Notes: generated by a model not told the origin, from the letters alone. A stretch of 64,000 nt of DNA from Apostichopus japonicus (GCF_037975245.1 NC_092575.1:77001-141000), one strand, 5' to 3'. Positions 11,101 through 21,500 are shown, numbered from the stretch's first letter. A program made the numbers and translations.

Positions 11101-12201
11101 CAATAGTACTTATTAACACAACCTTGCAAGGGCAACACCCCCTTCTTTATGAAATCCTTCATTCGCCTGTGACCCTTTAGTAAAAGTTACATAAATCAGT
11201 CGGGGAGGGAAGATTTGGAATTGGACCCCAATTAAATAGCTCAAATGCATGTAGACATGGTTGTATATAGTAGTAAGGATTGCTGCACCAGGGCTTCTTG
11301 TACTTGTAATGAACAGACTGACAATCACTAAACTATCAACTTATATTTTAATCTGGAAAACACTTTAGGAAGGCCGCTGAGATGGTGACAGTGTACTCAA
11401 AGGTATAGACTGACACACAACAGTAACAATAATTCTGTAACTTTACCCCAATTCCTCTAGGTGCCAGAATCGAAACTCGCCAATTAAAACCGTGATTGGA
11501 ATAAAAACCATGATTGGAATAATAACAAGAACACCAGGCACAAACTGTACGAATTGATTGATCCCCTTTGCCCCACTATGCCTCTTCCCCGTCAATTAAT
11601 CTTGCTACTTTCAGCACTAAAAAGTCCCCACCTGGACTAGTTCTTTTCACCAATAAAGTAGAATTTAAAAAGTCCCCACCTGGACTAGTTCTTTTCACCA
11701 ATAAAGTAGAATTTAAAAAGTCCCCACCTGGACTAGTTCTTTTCACCAATAAAGTAGAATTTAAAAAGTCCCCACCTGGACTAGTTCTTTTCACCAATAA
11801 AGTAGAATTTTTGGGCGTCACTAATCCTGGGTTTAGGACCAATATTTTGGGGATTGAAGACCTCTTGTTGTATGCAGATATTTATACGCTTATATATTCG
11901 AATTAACATGCACGAGGATGTATTCGCTTTAAAAGAAGGGCTTATTCTCTTTTCGTGGGATATACAGTAGGAAGTTTACGGTCACCTCGATTAAACATAA
12001 TGGAACATATATTTACACGAAAATATTTTTTTTAAACATTGTCAATCCTATCACTGCCTTCCCCTTCCACCCCCCCCCCCTCCACCTCCCTCGCCGTTAG
12101 ACTTTGTATGAAGCCAAGAAATAGACTCACCCGGAGTAATCCCGAGCCAGACCAACGGTCAAGAGCATACCAAGGATTATAAGAAGCTTCATATTGGTCA
12201 T
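2877..12201 (-). CDS. Zinc procarboxypeptidase (M14, A/B type), partial spliced gene
   Basis: Secreted digestive-type metallocarboxypeptidase zymogen, which would remove C-terminal residues from peptides. Five exons joined in frame give about 197 residues. Order: signal peptide (1-19, hydrophobic MKLLIILGMLLTVGLA), activation peptide (about 20-106, with the family pattern YKTIRITPTNA, DFWQATRS and GIEDVQELLD), a K105-R106 site suited to tryptic release, then the start of the catalytic domain with FSYEGRAI and GGIHAREW. His181 and Glu184 of the HxxE motif match the first two zinc ligands of carboxypeptidase A. Exons are 12131-12201, 5405-5486, 4839-5063, 4272-4373 and 2877-2987, all with AG/GT borders and matching phases. 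The third zinc ligand, the NPDGY region and the catalytic Glu are not found and should lie in later exons at or beyond the left edge. A versus B specificity cannot be told. Intron 1 is about 6.6 kb and full of transposons. The family call is firm; the subtype is open. Confidence 0.9.
3290..4235. repeat. 23-bp minisatellite in a carboxypeptidase intron
   Basis: About 40 copies of a unit reading gtagtcatggtagcatagag plus aag, with a recurrent variant containing tcattataaaatagag. The array separates exon 5 from exon 4 and stops about 35 bases from the exon 4 donor. It has no coding potential. Confidence 0.9.
4272..4373 (-). CDS. Carboxypeptidase exon 4 (catalytic domain start)
   Basis: An exon of 102 bases (34 codons) beginning IRDWVYDF and ending FSYEGRAIALMK, matching the family segment that precedes the first zinc ligands. 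The acceptor is ttcaatag and the donor is gttgtt, a weak but valid GT donor. A long open frame at 4277-4483 is a different frame across this exon and is not used. Confidence 0.82.
4839..5063 (-). CDS. Carboxypeptidase exon 3 (propeptide to mature N-terminus)
   Basis: An exon of 225 bases (75 codons) with acceptor tcatag and donor gtgagt. It carries VDFWQATRSLDRTWDIMVPS, then the helix ending GIEDVQELLD, the dibasic K105-R106, and FNYDVFHSYQE, which resembles the start of the mature enzyme (the family often has Y/F-H-x-Y/L-x-E-I here). Phase 0 at both ends. Confidence 0.88.
5405..5486 (-). CDS. Carboxypeptidase exon 2 (propeptide, first part)
   Basis: Eighty-two bases between a ccctgcag acceptor and a gtatg donor. 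It encodes YKTIRITPTNA...LEILNDFERDFKHL, the first beta strand and helix of the activation domain. It joins in phase with exons 1 and 3. Confidence 0.85.
5487..6678. other. Carboxypeptidase intron 1, unique part
   Basis: AT-rich sequence without long repeats. Open frames at 5564-5746, 5796-6017 and 6499-6702 show no family pattern. A short G-run near 6568 resembles the G-tracts of the hAT-like elements nearby, but I found no paired end. Confidence 0.4.
6679..6765. repeat. Short inverted repeat
   Basis: CATGTAGCCTACTTATTGTAG near 6684-6704 is matched by its reverse complement near 6739-6759, with a loop of about 35 bases. A second small palindrome (catggaggtaaaacctccatg) follows at once. Likely a small foldback remnant. 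Confidence 0.55.
6997..8552. mobile_element. Composite hAT-like non-autonomous element
   Basis: TATTTGTG flanks both ends (6989-6996 and 8553-8560), an 8-bp target duplication as made by hAT transposases. The left end CAGGGGCGGCGAT and right end ATCGCCGCTAAAG share inverted GCGGCGAT. Inside are two left-end-like blocks (near 7000-7160 and 8220-8360, both with GGCACTTC and the AGAAAATTTT core) and two right-end-like blocks (near 7960-8058 and 8440-8546, both ending catgatcgccgc). This suggests one copy inside or fused to another. It carries a TA microsatellite and long G and C runs. Open frames here at 6851-7180 and 7967-8188 are repeat sequence. Confidence 0.65.
8057..8138. repeat. (TA)n microsatellite
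   Basis: About 80 bases of almost pure TA with one TG interruption, inside the composite hAT-like element. Confidence 0.9.
8560..8745 (-). mobile_element. Truncated tRNA-SINE, 3' part
   Basis: The minus strand shares the core and tail of the SINE at 17543-17787: a gttgacaattgac...aattcataatcat-like middle, then gcgagttcctgcttgcagga and a catacata tail. The tRNA-like head is missing. The hAT-like element at 6997-8552 inserted into or next to its GTAT-rich tail. Confidence 0.7.
8919..9019. mobile_element. Palindromic MITE
   Basis: A near-perfect palindrome of about 100 bases. GTAAGGCGGAGGCATATTAT at the left is answered by ATAATATGCCTCCGCCTTAC at the right, and the centre (tattactttggcaaagtaata) is itself palindromic. 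It has the size and shape of a minimal foldback element. Confidence 0.65.
9020..10139. other. Intron 1 sequence with a G-rich tract
   Basis: Mostly unique AT-rich DNA. A purine-rich tract at about 9640-9695 (gggaggggagaggagggg and similar) could form G-quadruplexes. The open frame at 8984-9232 begins inside the palindromic MITE and has no recognisable product. Confidence 0.4.
10140..11010. repeat. 47/48-bp tandem array interrupted by a SINE
   Basis: Units of 47-48 bp containing catacatacgcgtattcatt and ctgatatatccaggctag, about 13 copies. A tRNA-SINE splits the array at 10349-10610. Many units differ by one base in the cgtattcatt/cgtatcatt stretch. Confidence 0.9.
10349..10610 (+). mobile_element. 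tRNA-derived SINE, full length
   Basis: The head resembles a tRNA gene: A box TAGCCTAGTGGTTAACG and B box GGTTCGATTCC, spaced as in RNA polymerase III promoters. A tRNA-unrelated body follows (gtgtcgtctggcaagggtg, ttcggtcagcttgcga), then the shared tail gcgagttcctgcttgcggga and a (CATA)n 3' end. It is nearly identical to the copy at 28133-28370. Open frames in it (10393-10686 and 10371-10604) are not genes. Confidence 0.88.
11618..11809. repeat. 48-bp tandem repeat, four copies
   Basis: Four almost identical units (agtccccacctggactagtt and ttttcaccaataaagtagaa). Because 48 is a multiple of three and the unit has no stop in some frames, it stays open on both strands (11568-11906 plus, 11576-11842 minus). 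I see no gene context. Confidence 0.9.
12131..12201 (-). CDS. Carboxypeptidase exon 1 (signal peptide)
   Basis: Seventy-one coding bases, 23 codons plus two bases. The first ATG is at 12201 and a second in-frame ATG three codons later begins MKLLIILGMLL; either could be used. The donor is GG followed by gtgagt. The split glycine codon is completed by the first base of the exon at 5486, giving the join DYSG-YKTIRI, which is the usual start of a carboxypeptidase propeptide. The exon sits 75 bases downstream of a TATA box. Confidence 0.8.
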
Positions 12202-12275
12202 CGACAACTAAGTCAGCAACGAACCAAAACCAGTAGTAACTCGCTGAAATGTAACTATTGTAATTAAGCATTCAG

Positions 12276-12283
12276 TATTTATA
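12276..12283 (-). promoter_or_regulatory. TATA box of the carboxypeptidase gene
   Basis: The minus strand reads ctataaatactg, a near-consensus TATA box. Transcription would start near 12250 and give a 5' UTR of about 50 bases before the ATG at 12201. A TATA promoter suits a highly expressed secreted enzyme. Confidence 0.55.
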
Positions 12284-13461
12284 GTTCACATGCGCCTTGC
12301 TTTAGAAGCCAATGTGAACTAACATCTGCTTGTTTACATTTGTGATTAGGTTTCGGTTCAAGCTCTCAGAATTTGGGTCTCATTTGCATATCTTCAGGTC
12401 TTATATGGTAGGACGGTATGATAGGAATATTGACAGACATATTAATTTGCAGTATCATACACAAGGCACGTGCTGCTTGTATGAAATTGAACTTGCGGCT
12501 TCTATATGAAGTTCCACCTGTCGCAACAAAGTTAAAAATACGCTGTAACGCTGGCCGCTACGGCGGTGTGGTGAAGTACCGGATAGTTATTATGAGTGTG
12601 TTAGGGAGGGTGATTAGTAGAGACTCGAGTAAACAGTTGAATAAAATACACTCATATAGCTCATGTTCAGTTTTATAAAAATAAAAATAAAAGAGTAATT
12701 GAAGCAAGTATATACAATTGTCCTGCCACACAGAAATAGCTAGGCTAGATTTATAATCGGACCAGCCGTACAGAAATAGCTAGGCTAGATTTATAATCGG
12801 ACCAGTCATAATATGAAGAATTCGCACCGGTCTTCTTTTAGCCACTGGTGGTTAGGATATGCCGATTGAATACTTTATTTGCGTCTGGCGACCGCGAGAA
12901 CAGACACTTTTAATGAACCATTATTTATTATGGTACGTATAAACCTCATTATGAAAACCGAATCTCTCTCCAAAGGTTGTGAGAGTATAAGCGATTTTTT
13001 GTTAGCGTAATGACAGCATTGTATGTAACGACAGTTACTATTCGCACCAGTGAATAGACACAATAGAAGAACAGACGTACGACTCTGCAATTAAATATGG
13101 GAGATGATATCACCGCTGTGATGCAGGTTGAATTAATTACATCCAACATTTTTCAAAATTAAACTAGAGCTGCTATAAAGTTTCCGCATGCGTTTGTTCT
13201 GTATACTAGTATTAACCAGGCAGTTCCTAACATTTCCTTGTATAAACTAATACGATGGCTGTATTAAAGTTGGCTCTGAAATCGCCACGCTGGGAAATGA
13301 AAGCTATAGTTGCTGTGAGAATATGATGAACTTCATCAACATCATTCAAACCAAAAGAAGAAACAAAATAAAACACACTCGATGATTAATTAGAAAAATG
13401 GAATTTACTAACATTCCTTATTCGGTGAAGAATAGAAAGCCATCAATATGAACAAGCCACC
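12284..13461. other. Intergenic, upstream of the carboxypeptidase
   Basis: No gene recognised. A 41-bp direct repeat (tagctaggctagatttataa and flanks) lies at about 12734-12807. Other open frames here are short and without family features. Promoter elements of the carboxypeptidase beyond the TATA box cannot be named. Confidence 0.4.
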
Positions 13462-13686
<225 letters not shown>

Positions 13687-13692
<6 letters not shown>

Positions 13693-14828
13693 ATCCTCCA
13701 CCGCATCCATTGGTCTCTCCTGAAGGTTAGAACTTATACAGAATGAATTGCATGATTCACTAACTATTACTGATCTATGGACAATATGGCTATAGTTGAA
13801 AAACAACTATGTTGGTTCACACCTAATACGGTCTTATTTTCCTTATTTTCTACATTTTATTGTCTTCACTTGGTCGCAGAAATTACTCGATGCCTTCACA
13901 AATGTTTGCCATCACCGGCAGATTTGATCCATTGAGGCCAACAGCAGTACAAATGTGACTGTGATGTACAGAAAATACCCAATAGATTATTAGCATACAC
14001 TGAACTATCCAAGCAATGTAATCGATATAAGTTTGCAAGTAGCAAATAAATTTCTATGGCCAAATTATTATTAAAATTGAAAGTTTCCTGTCAAATTATT
14101 GAATAAATAATAACTTTGTTGATGCCCTTTGTTGATGCCCTTTGTAGATGCCCTTTCTAGTGGGTCGTAGGTTTGGCTCAACTCATTGTTCTAAATATCT
14201 CGAAACTCACTGTATGACAATCTCTTAATGGAGTGAATTCACCTGTACAGTAGAACATTGCTTTCGACAGTATGGCATATATTCACGGATATAAATAATT
14301 ATATTCCTAACAATAGTCCAATATGACGAAATAACATTAAATCGCCAGTCGCCCTATAGCGTGTTCTTCTTATACTGTATACCCCAATGGTCTAATGCAG
14401 AGTTGTGTGCGTGGGAACGGCGCGCGTTTGTGTATGTGTGTAAAATAATCATTTCAGTGACAGTCATCAGTTGGGGTACATATATGGATGTATAGACCGC
14501 GTGACCTGATATTTTGGGATCGTCATGTCGCAACTATGCTTATAGAGAGACTCTAGTTTGACCCAACGAAGCCACATTCTTCCATTCTCGTCTGCAAATA
14601 GAACAGAAATGACATGAGTCGTGAGAGATTAGAATCTCGGAGGGTAATATATCATCAAGTAAAACTGTATCTCTTTCGAGAATTAAATCGGTTTGTACAG
14701 GGTTTACAAGCTTCTATTGAATAATTAACCTCTGTGTTTGCACAGTCATTTTTGCCTAACGTTTAATCCATCCCTTAGCCGATTTTGCTCAGTTCCATTT
14801 CTACTCAAATTGCGGTTGAGTATTTTCA
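13687..14828. other. Intergenic or 3' flank of the Dispatched-like gene
   Basis: AT-rich with no repeats of note. On the minus strand an ATTAAA at 14762-14767, 62 bases after the stop codon, is a possible poly(A) signal. Confidence 0.35.
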
Positions 14829-17482
14829 CTAATCGGTCCTATCTACGTTACGGGATACCTCACTTGTATTGCTTCTAACTAGGACATCATTCCCTGAGCA
14901 ACGATTATGGTGCTGTGGGTCTTCTTTGCGTAAGAAGAACGAGACTGGTCGAACTTGGCCAAAGTTGTTATTAGGGCCCAATGTAAAGCATAAAGGTAAA
15001 AATAGAAAGTTAGCATATATCCAGCTTACGGCCATCACTAATGTAAGGAAAACACCAAGCTGTACATAGCTGAGAACAGTTGCTGGAATCATGAAAGCAC
15101 CTGCAGTAAATGTTGATACAGCCGCCACGGTAATTGCAGCACTTAGTGTTGTGGTGGCATACATAGCCTTGCTCTTGCGATCAGGGAACGGGGCTAATCT
15201 AAAGGCGACTCCATAGTGAATCGTAAAGTCAACCGATAACCCAACTGCAAGAGAAAGTATTGCTGACTCAAACACGTTTAGTTCCCAGCCAAGAAGAACA
15301 AGACAGCCTATAACAACGAACACGGCACATGATATAGTTATAATAGCAAACAGTGTTGTAACAATGTTTCTGGTGCTAAGAAATAATACAATGGAAGCCA
15401 TGCTCAAAGAAATTGAAACCGATGTGGCTGTTCCACTGGCAATACCGGCTTGTAGGTCATAGAAATACAGTTGAATATCCATTTGACTGACGCTCCAACC
15501 ACCCTGCATTCCAACAGGTGCATTTATAACTTCCTTTTGGGTCCATGTCCTTAACTCCTTCCAAAACGTGTCTACCGATGAAAACTGTAAACTGTAAGGA
15601 GTCGAACCGTCAAACGCTAGATACAACACTTTGAGTGTGTTGTCTTCATCAAATCGTAGTCCAGGTGACGCTAAATTATATTCACATGAGAAACTGATGC
15701 AACGTTCGTTCCAATAGTGTTTCACACATGCCTCAAAGACAGTTTTTGTAAACGGGAAATTTGTTTGAGCACAACAACGGTTATCTGGTGGAAGTAAACA
15801 TGGTCGCCGCATCCACAGTCTGAAATCATCGATCATACAAAAGCCATTACTACTAGAATTACTTATGAAACTTTGTTGACGAACACGAATACAGAAATTG
15901 TATAGCCATTCCTGGGTTTGACTGTTACCAAATTCAAAGTTTGTGTCCAAAACAAGCTGTCCAGTGTTATAAGGATCCCAGTGGTTACCGTTATCGATTG
16001 GTATAACACCCCATATGAAAAATACGGGCATTAAAGGCTTCTCATTGATATCAAATGCATATGTCTTCCTATATACTTGATCGTACTGCTCGAATAGGTG
16101 GTCGTCGCGAAATAATTGAAATTCATTTTTCTCGGGTAAACCAAGGCGAGGATATATGAATGAAAGAACGAACCCCAAAGCGCCAACCGACAAAAGAAAT
16201 ATTAACCAAAAGAATCGAAGATGCCAAATAACTTTTGGTAAAATAACCTCAAAGAACAAGTTAGGAGAATGGCAACACTTGTTGATTACTTTTAGCAGGC
16301 TGTTCACAATATGGCTTTTTGCTTGCAATGCTGATACCATTGGGTTGATAATAGAAACATATTTATCATGGATAACTATCACAGCTGGTAGCCATGTTAT
16401 AGTATACGCAAAGTTTATTAGAATGGCCAAACCCGCATATGCGGCAAAACATTTGATAGCTGTGATGTTGCTGAATGCTGTGGCAAAAAGAGCAGAGGAA
16501 GTGGTAAAACTGGTTACAAACACTGTAGAGAATGCATGTTTGCTAGTTTCTTCTAAAACGTGTACTCTTTTCTCTTTCGTGAAACCAAACTTCTTTTGAG
16601 AAGCTCTCCAGAGATCAATATAAACGAATGTATCATCAGCTCCAACACCAATAATGAGCACTGCACTGATCACGTTGACGAACGGGAAAAAGGTAAGTCT
16701 AAAAACTAGAAAGTAGATTGAGTAGGCCATGGTCAAAGACATCGCCATGTTTGTTATTGCGCACAAAGTGATGAACAGAGAGTGTGTGTATATCCATATG
16801 ATACATAAAGCTGACAGGGCACCCATCATTACCAAAAAGAAATCAGAAACCAAAAACAAGTCAAATAAAACAAACTTCAATCCAAAATCTCCGGCTGTAA
16901 CTTTCGTGACATCATCGTCGAGACTAGCGTCATCCCCAAAATTATCTTCAAATAGCTGTTGAGTGGAATTTCCGCAGTTATTAGAGTCAGGGCACAACAC
17001 GATGGGGGAGAATGACATGGTAAAAGTGGGATGGTCAGAATATGAAATTGGAAGTAAAAAATTGGAAGTAATGTAGATCAAATCCTCTACGGTACACTGC
17101 TCTGGAAAGTGTTGACAATTAGTCAGATCTGACGGTACAATCACAGACGTACTTATCGCCTGGAATTGTGTCAATATTTCTTGGGCATAGGTCACATCCA
17201 TCTCCGCCACATCGAAGCAGGAACTTTTATTACTCATTAAAGCTACCACGTACCCCAAAGACCAGCTTGGACAACACATATTTCCTGCTGCTACCGTTCT
17301 CTGTGTTACACAAGTCTTAGCAAAGCTGTCGTGCTTTCTTATCAAATTCTCTTCGTGTCGACACACTGAGGTGAGTTTGTCTGCTTGAAACATAGAACCT
17401 TCATCCACTGTCTCGTACACAAGCTTAAGAAGATGTGACCCTGTGTACAAACGAAAAGAACGCATCAAAAATTGACCAGATA
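14829..17482 (-). CDS. Dispatched-like exon 4 (main body and stop)
   Basis: An exon of 2654 bases. The acceptor aaaag at 17483-17484 follows a TACTAAT-like branch site and joins in phase to exon 3 (PALVSGQFLMRSF). The open frame reaches an ATG at 17504 but that lies in the intron. It contains all membrane segments from TM2 to TM12. The sequence ends SEVSRNVDRTD, then stop. Confidence 0.9.
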
Positions 17483-19539
17483 CTTTTATCATTAGTACAA
17501 TCATATTTATATTTAATTAATGATTTGAAAATTTGTATTTAAGATGTGTGTATGTATGTATTTGAGATCCTCCTGCAAGCAGGAACTCGCGAAGAAGCCA
17601 TCATAGGCTTATAAAAGCCGCAAGCTGACCGAACTCATTCTCTTAGATTCATATTTAACGTCCATGATTATGAATTGTCAATTGTCAACAACTCTGTAAC
17701 TGGACGATATACATTAATCTTGGAGTGACTCGAACTCGGGACCTTATGATTTAAAGGCACCGGTGTTAACCGCTAACACTCCTAGATAAGATAAATAGTA
17801 ATTTCTTACCAAGTGCTGGACAATTGTTAATCTGTTTCTTGTCCCTGTGTAACGGCGTTGTCTCATCCAACTGATGCGCCAACGAGCGTTTTCTTTGCTC
17901 AGAGATTCTCACAACGGAAGATAAATCGTGATTTCCTTGTTGCAGATTCCATAAAGATGTTAGAAAACTGCCAATCTCCGTTCCCCTAGCTTCAAAACCC
18001 TACGAGAGATATACATTAATGCTATTTAATACTAGTACTATACATAAATCAACACTGGATCTTGTTATATATGACATAATGGTTAAATTAACAAATGTTC
18101 AATTTAAGTCAGATAATTAGTTTTAGGTAACACAAAATGGGTAAGAAATAAGTAAAGCTCGATATCCAACAATTTGGTGTTATGTTTGGGATAGCCAAAT
18201 GCAAACATACACTAAACTCAATTTGCTTATCACTACATTGCTAGCTTGCATAGACTGAATTCCATACATCTGACATCAGTATATACGTGAGGCCCAATTG
18301 AATAGCTTACATCAGGGGTTCCCTAACTGGGGTGCATGAACCCCAGGGGGTGCGTGAGTCCATCACATGGGGTTCGAGAGACGTTTCTGAAGGTCAAAAC
18401 TAGAGTAATTTTGTTGAACTACAATATGATATATCATATAATTAAGTAATGTACAAAAGTCGTACATATCGACAACCTCTTTTCGCGTTCCATACGCATA
18501 TGTTGCCATAGTAGTACCGTACCATGCATGTGATACTTGATCTTTTACGAAGGACTGTTATTCCTATTATAGTATAATATTGAATGACTCAGATCGTGTC
18601 TCGAAAAGTTTGGGGTTCGTGGACAACTCTGACATCCACAGGGGGTTCGCGGGGGTGTAAAGTTAGGGAAACCCTGGCTTACATTTAACTTGTTACATTG
18701 AAGTGGGCAGTCAATAGATATATGGAAAGAGATCATTATGATATATTAAATATGTCTGCAGATTATGTCAGATCCCTACCAATTGCAATTATGCTGCACT
18801 TTATTCTTGTTTTACTTTTCTTTTCTGTTTTACCTTTCTTGGTTCTTCGAACGAGGGAAGACCATGAATTGCATATGTTAGAGCGCCACATCCCACCGTA
18901 AATACCATAATCAGAAGACAGATAAGAGAGGGAAATCGCTCTAGAGATGATGAGTACCTTGGAAAAGATTATTTAATATCCGTTGATAATGTTTAGGTCA
19001 TAATATAGGACTAAGTCGTTCATTATGTGAATGCACTGAATACAAGCAATATAAAATGAGCTATACCGTATACAGCACGATAAACTGGTGTTCACCGAGG
19101 GGTGCTATGTTGTGTGAATAAAATTAAAATATAATTTGTCGAGCTGTTATAATGAATGACGCTATAGCTTATCATTAACAATTCGCTATTAACTGAGATG
19201 TCAACGTAATGTAGCAATTTATCTGTAAAGGCACATTTCATACATATTTATACAAACAAAAAGGGAAAAAACTTGAAATCCAGAATTAAAAATCATGATC
19301 TACGTTCAAACTGCTCTAATTTGTAAGATATCAACAATAGCAGTCTGCAAAGAGGCATCTTTGAACAGCTTAAGGCGGTACCTGAACCAAAATCCATTTG
19401 GTGTACGGCGGTCATTGGCTTCTTGGTGTTCTACGTTTTGAGTTGTACTGGTATTGCTTGCTCGGTTATTGTCTCTCATAGCGTACGCAGATTCGAGGTT
19501 AAGCAATGGTCCACATCTGACATGACATTGGCATGACAT
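14829..19539 (-). CDS. Dispatched-like RND transporter, four exons, 1041 aa
   Basis: Membrane protein of the resistance-nodulation-division superfamily, closest in pattern to Dispatched, which exports cholesterol-linked Hedgehog from producing cells. Exons 19382-19539, 18834-18957, 17810-17999 and 14829-17482 total 3126 bases and join exactly in frame. A short cytosolic N-terminus (1-60) precedes TM1 (about 62-84). Then come PSFEEPRKGFEARGTEIG (87-104), an extracellular domain with CCPSWSLG (227-234), and a sterol-sensing-like bundle (about 372-530) with the GADD motif at 438-441. TM7 is near 580-600, followed by a second extracellular domain with many cysteines and TM8-12 (about 843-990) with SVGLSVDF-type Asp909. 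Both transmembrane Asp clusters needed for ion-driven export in this family are present. The cytosolic tail is only about 50 residues, and the protein is shorter than vertebrate DISP1 (about 1500). It could be DISP1/2-like or DISP3-like; I cannot decide. Confidence 0.88.
17543..17787 (-). mobile_element. tRNA-derived SINE in a Dispatched-like intron
   Basis: On the minus strand an A box (TTAGCGGTTAACACC) and B box (GAGTTCGAGTC) are followed by a body and the tail gcgagttcctgcttgcagga with a (CATA)n end. The tRNA-like head differs from that of the 10349 and 28133 copies, while the 3' body is shared. It fills about three quarters of the 327-bp intron between exons 3 and 4. Confidence 0.8.
17810..17999 (-). 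CDS. Dispatched-like exon 3
   Basis: An exon of 190 bases from ctcgtag to gtaaga. It begins GFEARGTEIGSFLTSLWNLQ, matching the conserved GFE-RGT-IG segment of Dispatched and Patched proteins after TM1. It ends in phase 1 (INNCPAL plus G). Confidence 0.9.
18313..18676. mobile_element. hAT-like MITE in a Dispatched-like intron
   Basis: An element of 364 bp with ends CAGGGGTTCCCTAAC and GTTAGGGAAACCCTG, nearly perfect inverted repeats of the hAT (Charlie-like) type. The 8-bp target duplication GCTTACAT is exact (18305-18312 and 18677-18684). No coding sequence. Confidence 0.9.
18834..18957 (-). CDS. Dispatched-like exon 2 (first membrane segment)
   Basis: An exon of 124 bases between ttccaag and gtaaaa. 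It encodes YSSSLERFPS, a hydrophobic TM1 (LICLLIMVFTVGCGALTYA) and LPSFEEPRK, joining in phase 0 to GFEARGTEIG. It has no start codon of its own and is recognised by family pattern. A plus-strand open frame at 18698-18901 overlaps it and is not used. Confidence 0.85.
19382..19539 (-). CDS. Dispatched-like exon 1
   Basis: Starts at the ATG at 19539 and ends TTC AG before gtaccg, leaving two bases. The peptide MSCQCHVRC...NGFWFR is hydrophilic and Asn/Ser rich, as expected for a cytosolic N-terminus. The frame stays open into the intron to 19306, but the in-phase join to exon 2 (WFR-YSSSLERFPS) shows the real end. Confidence 0.72.
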
Positions 19540-20959
19540 TATCGGTATCAGGATTAAACCAATGTCTTATGAATGCACCTATAGTACGATCGTAACCTGT
19601 CAAGAAAGATGAATATTTTTAATATTATCATTATTGTTGGTGCGTTTCATTTCATGACAGATTAATATTAATAATCCGTTGATCCGCATACTTAATCCGC
19701 ATACTTTATTCTTGTGAGCTTTTCAATATATGATATCGAAGATAGAAGAGGGAAGAATCAGAGGAATCCGCACCTTGATTCTTGTGACAACTAGCGCAGG
19801 GACATTCCCCAACGAGCACAAACGTTCTTCCAGACTATACCACTTTACCACCCCTTCTACATTCCACCAACCAACCCTCGCCTTCAACATACAATCGACG
19901 CCTTTACGTAAGGTACAATAGTGTATTGTCAACGAGGAGGACACTCGCCATTGCTAATGCCCCATTAGGCCTGTATGTTTTACTTTCAGTAACATCCTGC
20001 CAATATCTTCTTTTTCTCGAAACCGAGATGATACTGAAATATTCTTAGCTACATGACCAACCACTGCGTGAACGCCCAGTGTATAGCGTAGTTAGTGAAG
20101 CTCTCAAGGAAGTATCCTTCCCAAGATATATAGAAAATAGCTAGCGCATATGAAATTTATTTTGTATGACATGGTTAACTACATTTAATGTTTCAAAATG
20201 TTGAAATAAAGACAATTTATAAATGTATTCGTTGTAAGAAAATGATGAATCTCGGTGTATACTTTGTTTTCGTCAATCACAGTGAATATTGTCGTGTAAC
20301 AAGCAAATCCAAGTGAGCAAAATCTTTGTAAATTTCTCACCTACGGGAATAATTTCCTCCAGCAGTAGTAGGATTGCATGGAATTCGGAACCGTCGGTTT
20401 TAGTGGTTGAGCTTGAAATTCAATAGCAGTTCACCGGGAGCGAGCTTCTAACACATCCGTCTTCCTGTGATATTGGCGGTAGCTTACATAACATCAGATC
20501 AATTTATAGTGTTAAAATGTGAACTGAAATACTTATTAAACAGCCTCACTTAATTACTGCTCCGCTATTTAATGAACCGTTCAAATAATATTGAGTTCTT
20601 TTCGGTTCAAATCGCCTATACAATCTAGTTTAGTGGCGAGGGTTAATTATCAACAACAACAACAAAAAACTCGTGAGCCTCTGCCAAGTTGAATCTTTTT
20701 GCAATCACATGACGTTTGCAAAACACATAAATAATTTATTAAAGCAGAGAAAATGAAAACTGCTTAAAAAACGCCAGCTACAACCGAAGTACTACGAGGA
20801 GTAACAGGTCAAAGGATTTCAACGTTATTGTTATACAAGAATAGTTCAGATGTTCATTTACTTCAGTATGTGTTAAGCGCTATTTAGGCCTACACTATGT
20901 ACGATACGACAAACAAAATATGTCTTTAAATCCACCACATGCGAAGAATTTAAGCGATA
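19540..20959. other. Intergenic, upstream of the Dispatched-like gene
   Basis: No gene or large repeat recognised. Any 5' UTR exons and promoter of the Dispatched-like gene should lie here, but I see no clear TATA box. Confidence 0.35.
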
Positions 20960-21500
20960 AATGCATCGTGAACGTGTGGTACTTTGGCGAGAAAGTTTGT
21001 TGCCTCTCTAGCAACCAACAAAAGTAACAAAAGTAAAAAACACCAACATATAACACCAATTCTTAAAGATCTTCACTGGCTTAGAATTGAGTACAGAACC
21101 AATTATAAAAATTCTTGTCCTTGTGTTCAAAGCAAGGAATGGTTTAGCCCCAGTTTACCTACAAGGGCTTCTCCAAGGATACAGACCTAGCAGGGTGCTT
21201 CGTTCAAGCGTACAACATATGCTATCTGTTCCTACTGTTCGCACTTCCACTTATAGGGAACGTTGCTTTGCTAGATCAGATCCACAGCTCTGGAACAGTA
21301 TCCCCTTACATCTGAAATCAATCCAGCATATTTCAACTTTCCAGAAAGAACTCAAGACGTTCTTATTCATGAATGCGTATCCATTTGTTTGATAACTGTT
21401 GTGTCCATTTTGGGTACTTTGCTCCTGCAGCGCTTCTGAGCAGTTTTTACTGGATAAAAGCGCTTTACAATTCTTATATTATTATTATATACCATACTAG
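20960..21500 (+). mobile_element. 5'-truncated LINE, 3' end of reverse transcriptase ORF (L2/CR1-like)
   Basis: Conceptual translation shows the well-known end of L2/CR1-type ORF2: HITPILKDLHWLRIEYR, then after a one-base frame change VFKARNGLAPVYLQGLL, PSRVLRSS, TYRERCFARSDPQLWNSIPL and LKTFLF. The 3' end reads taaaagcgctttacaattct followed by a TTA-rich tail, typical of this group. The frame change near 21090 and the missing polymerase core show a dead copy. It faces into the 39-bp array. Confidence 0.85.

Noticed and set aside
11568..11906. 112-codon frame with KKSPPGLVLFTNKVEF repeats
   Set aside because: Four copies of a 48-bp unit, open on both strands, with no gene context.
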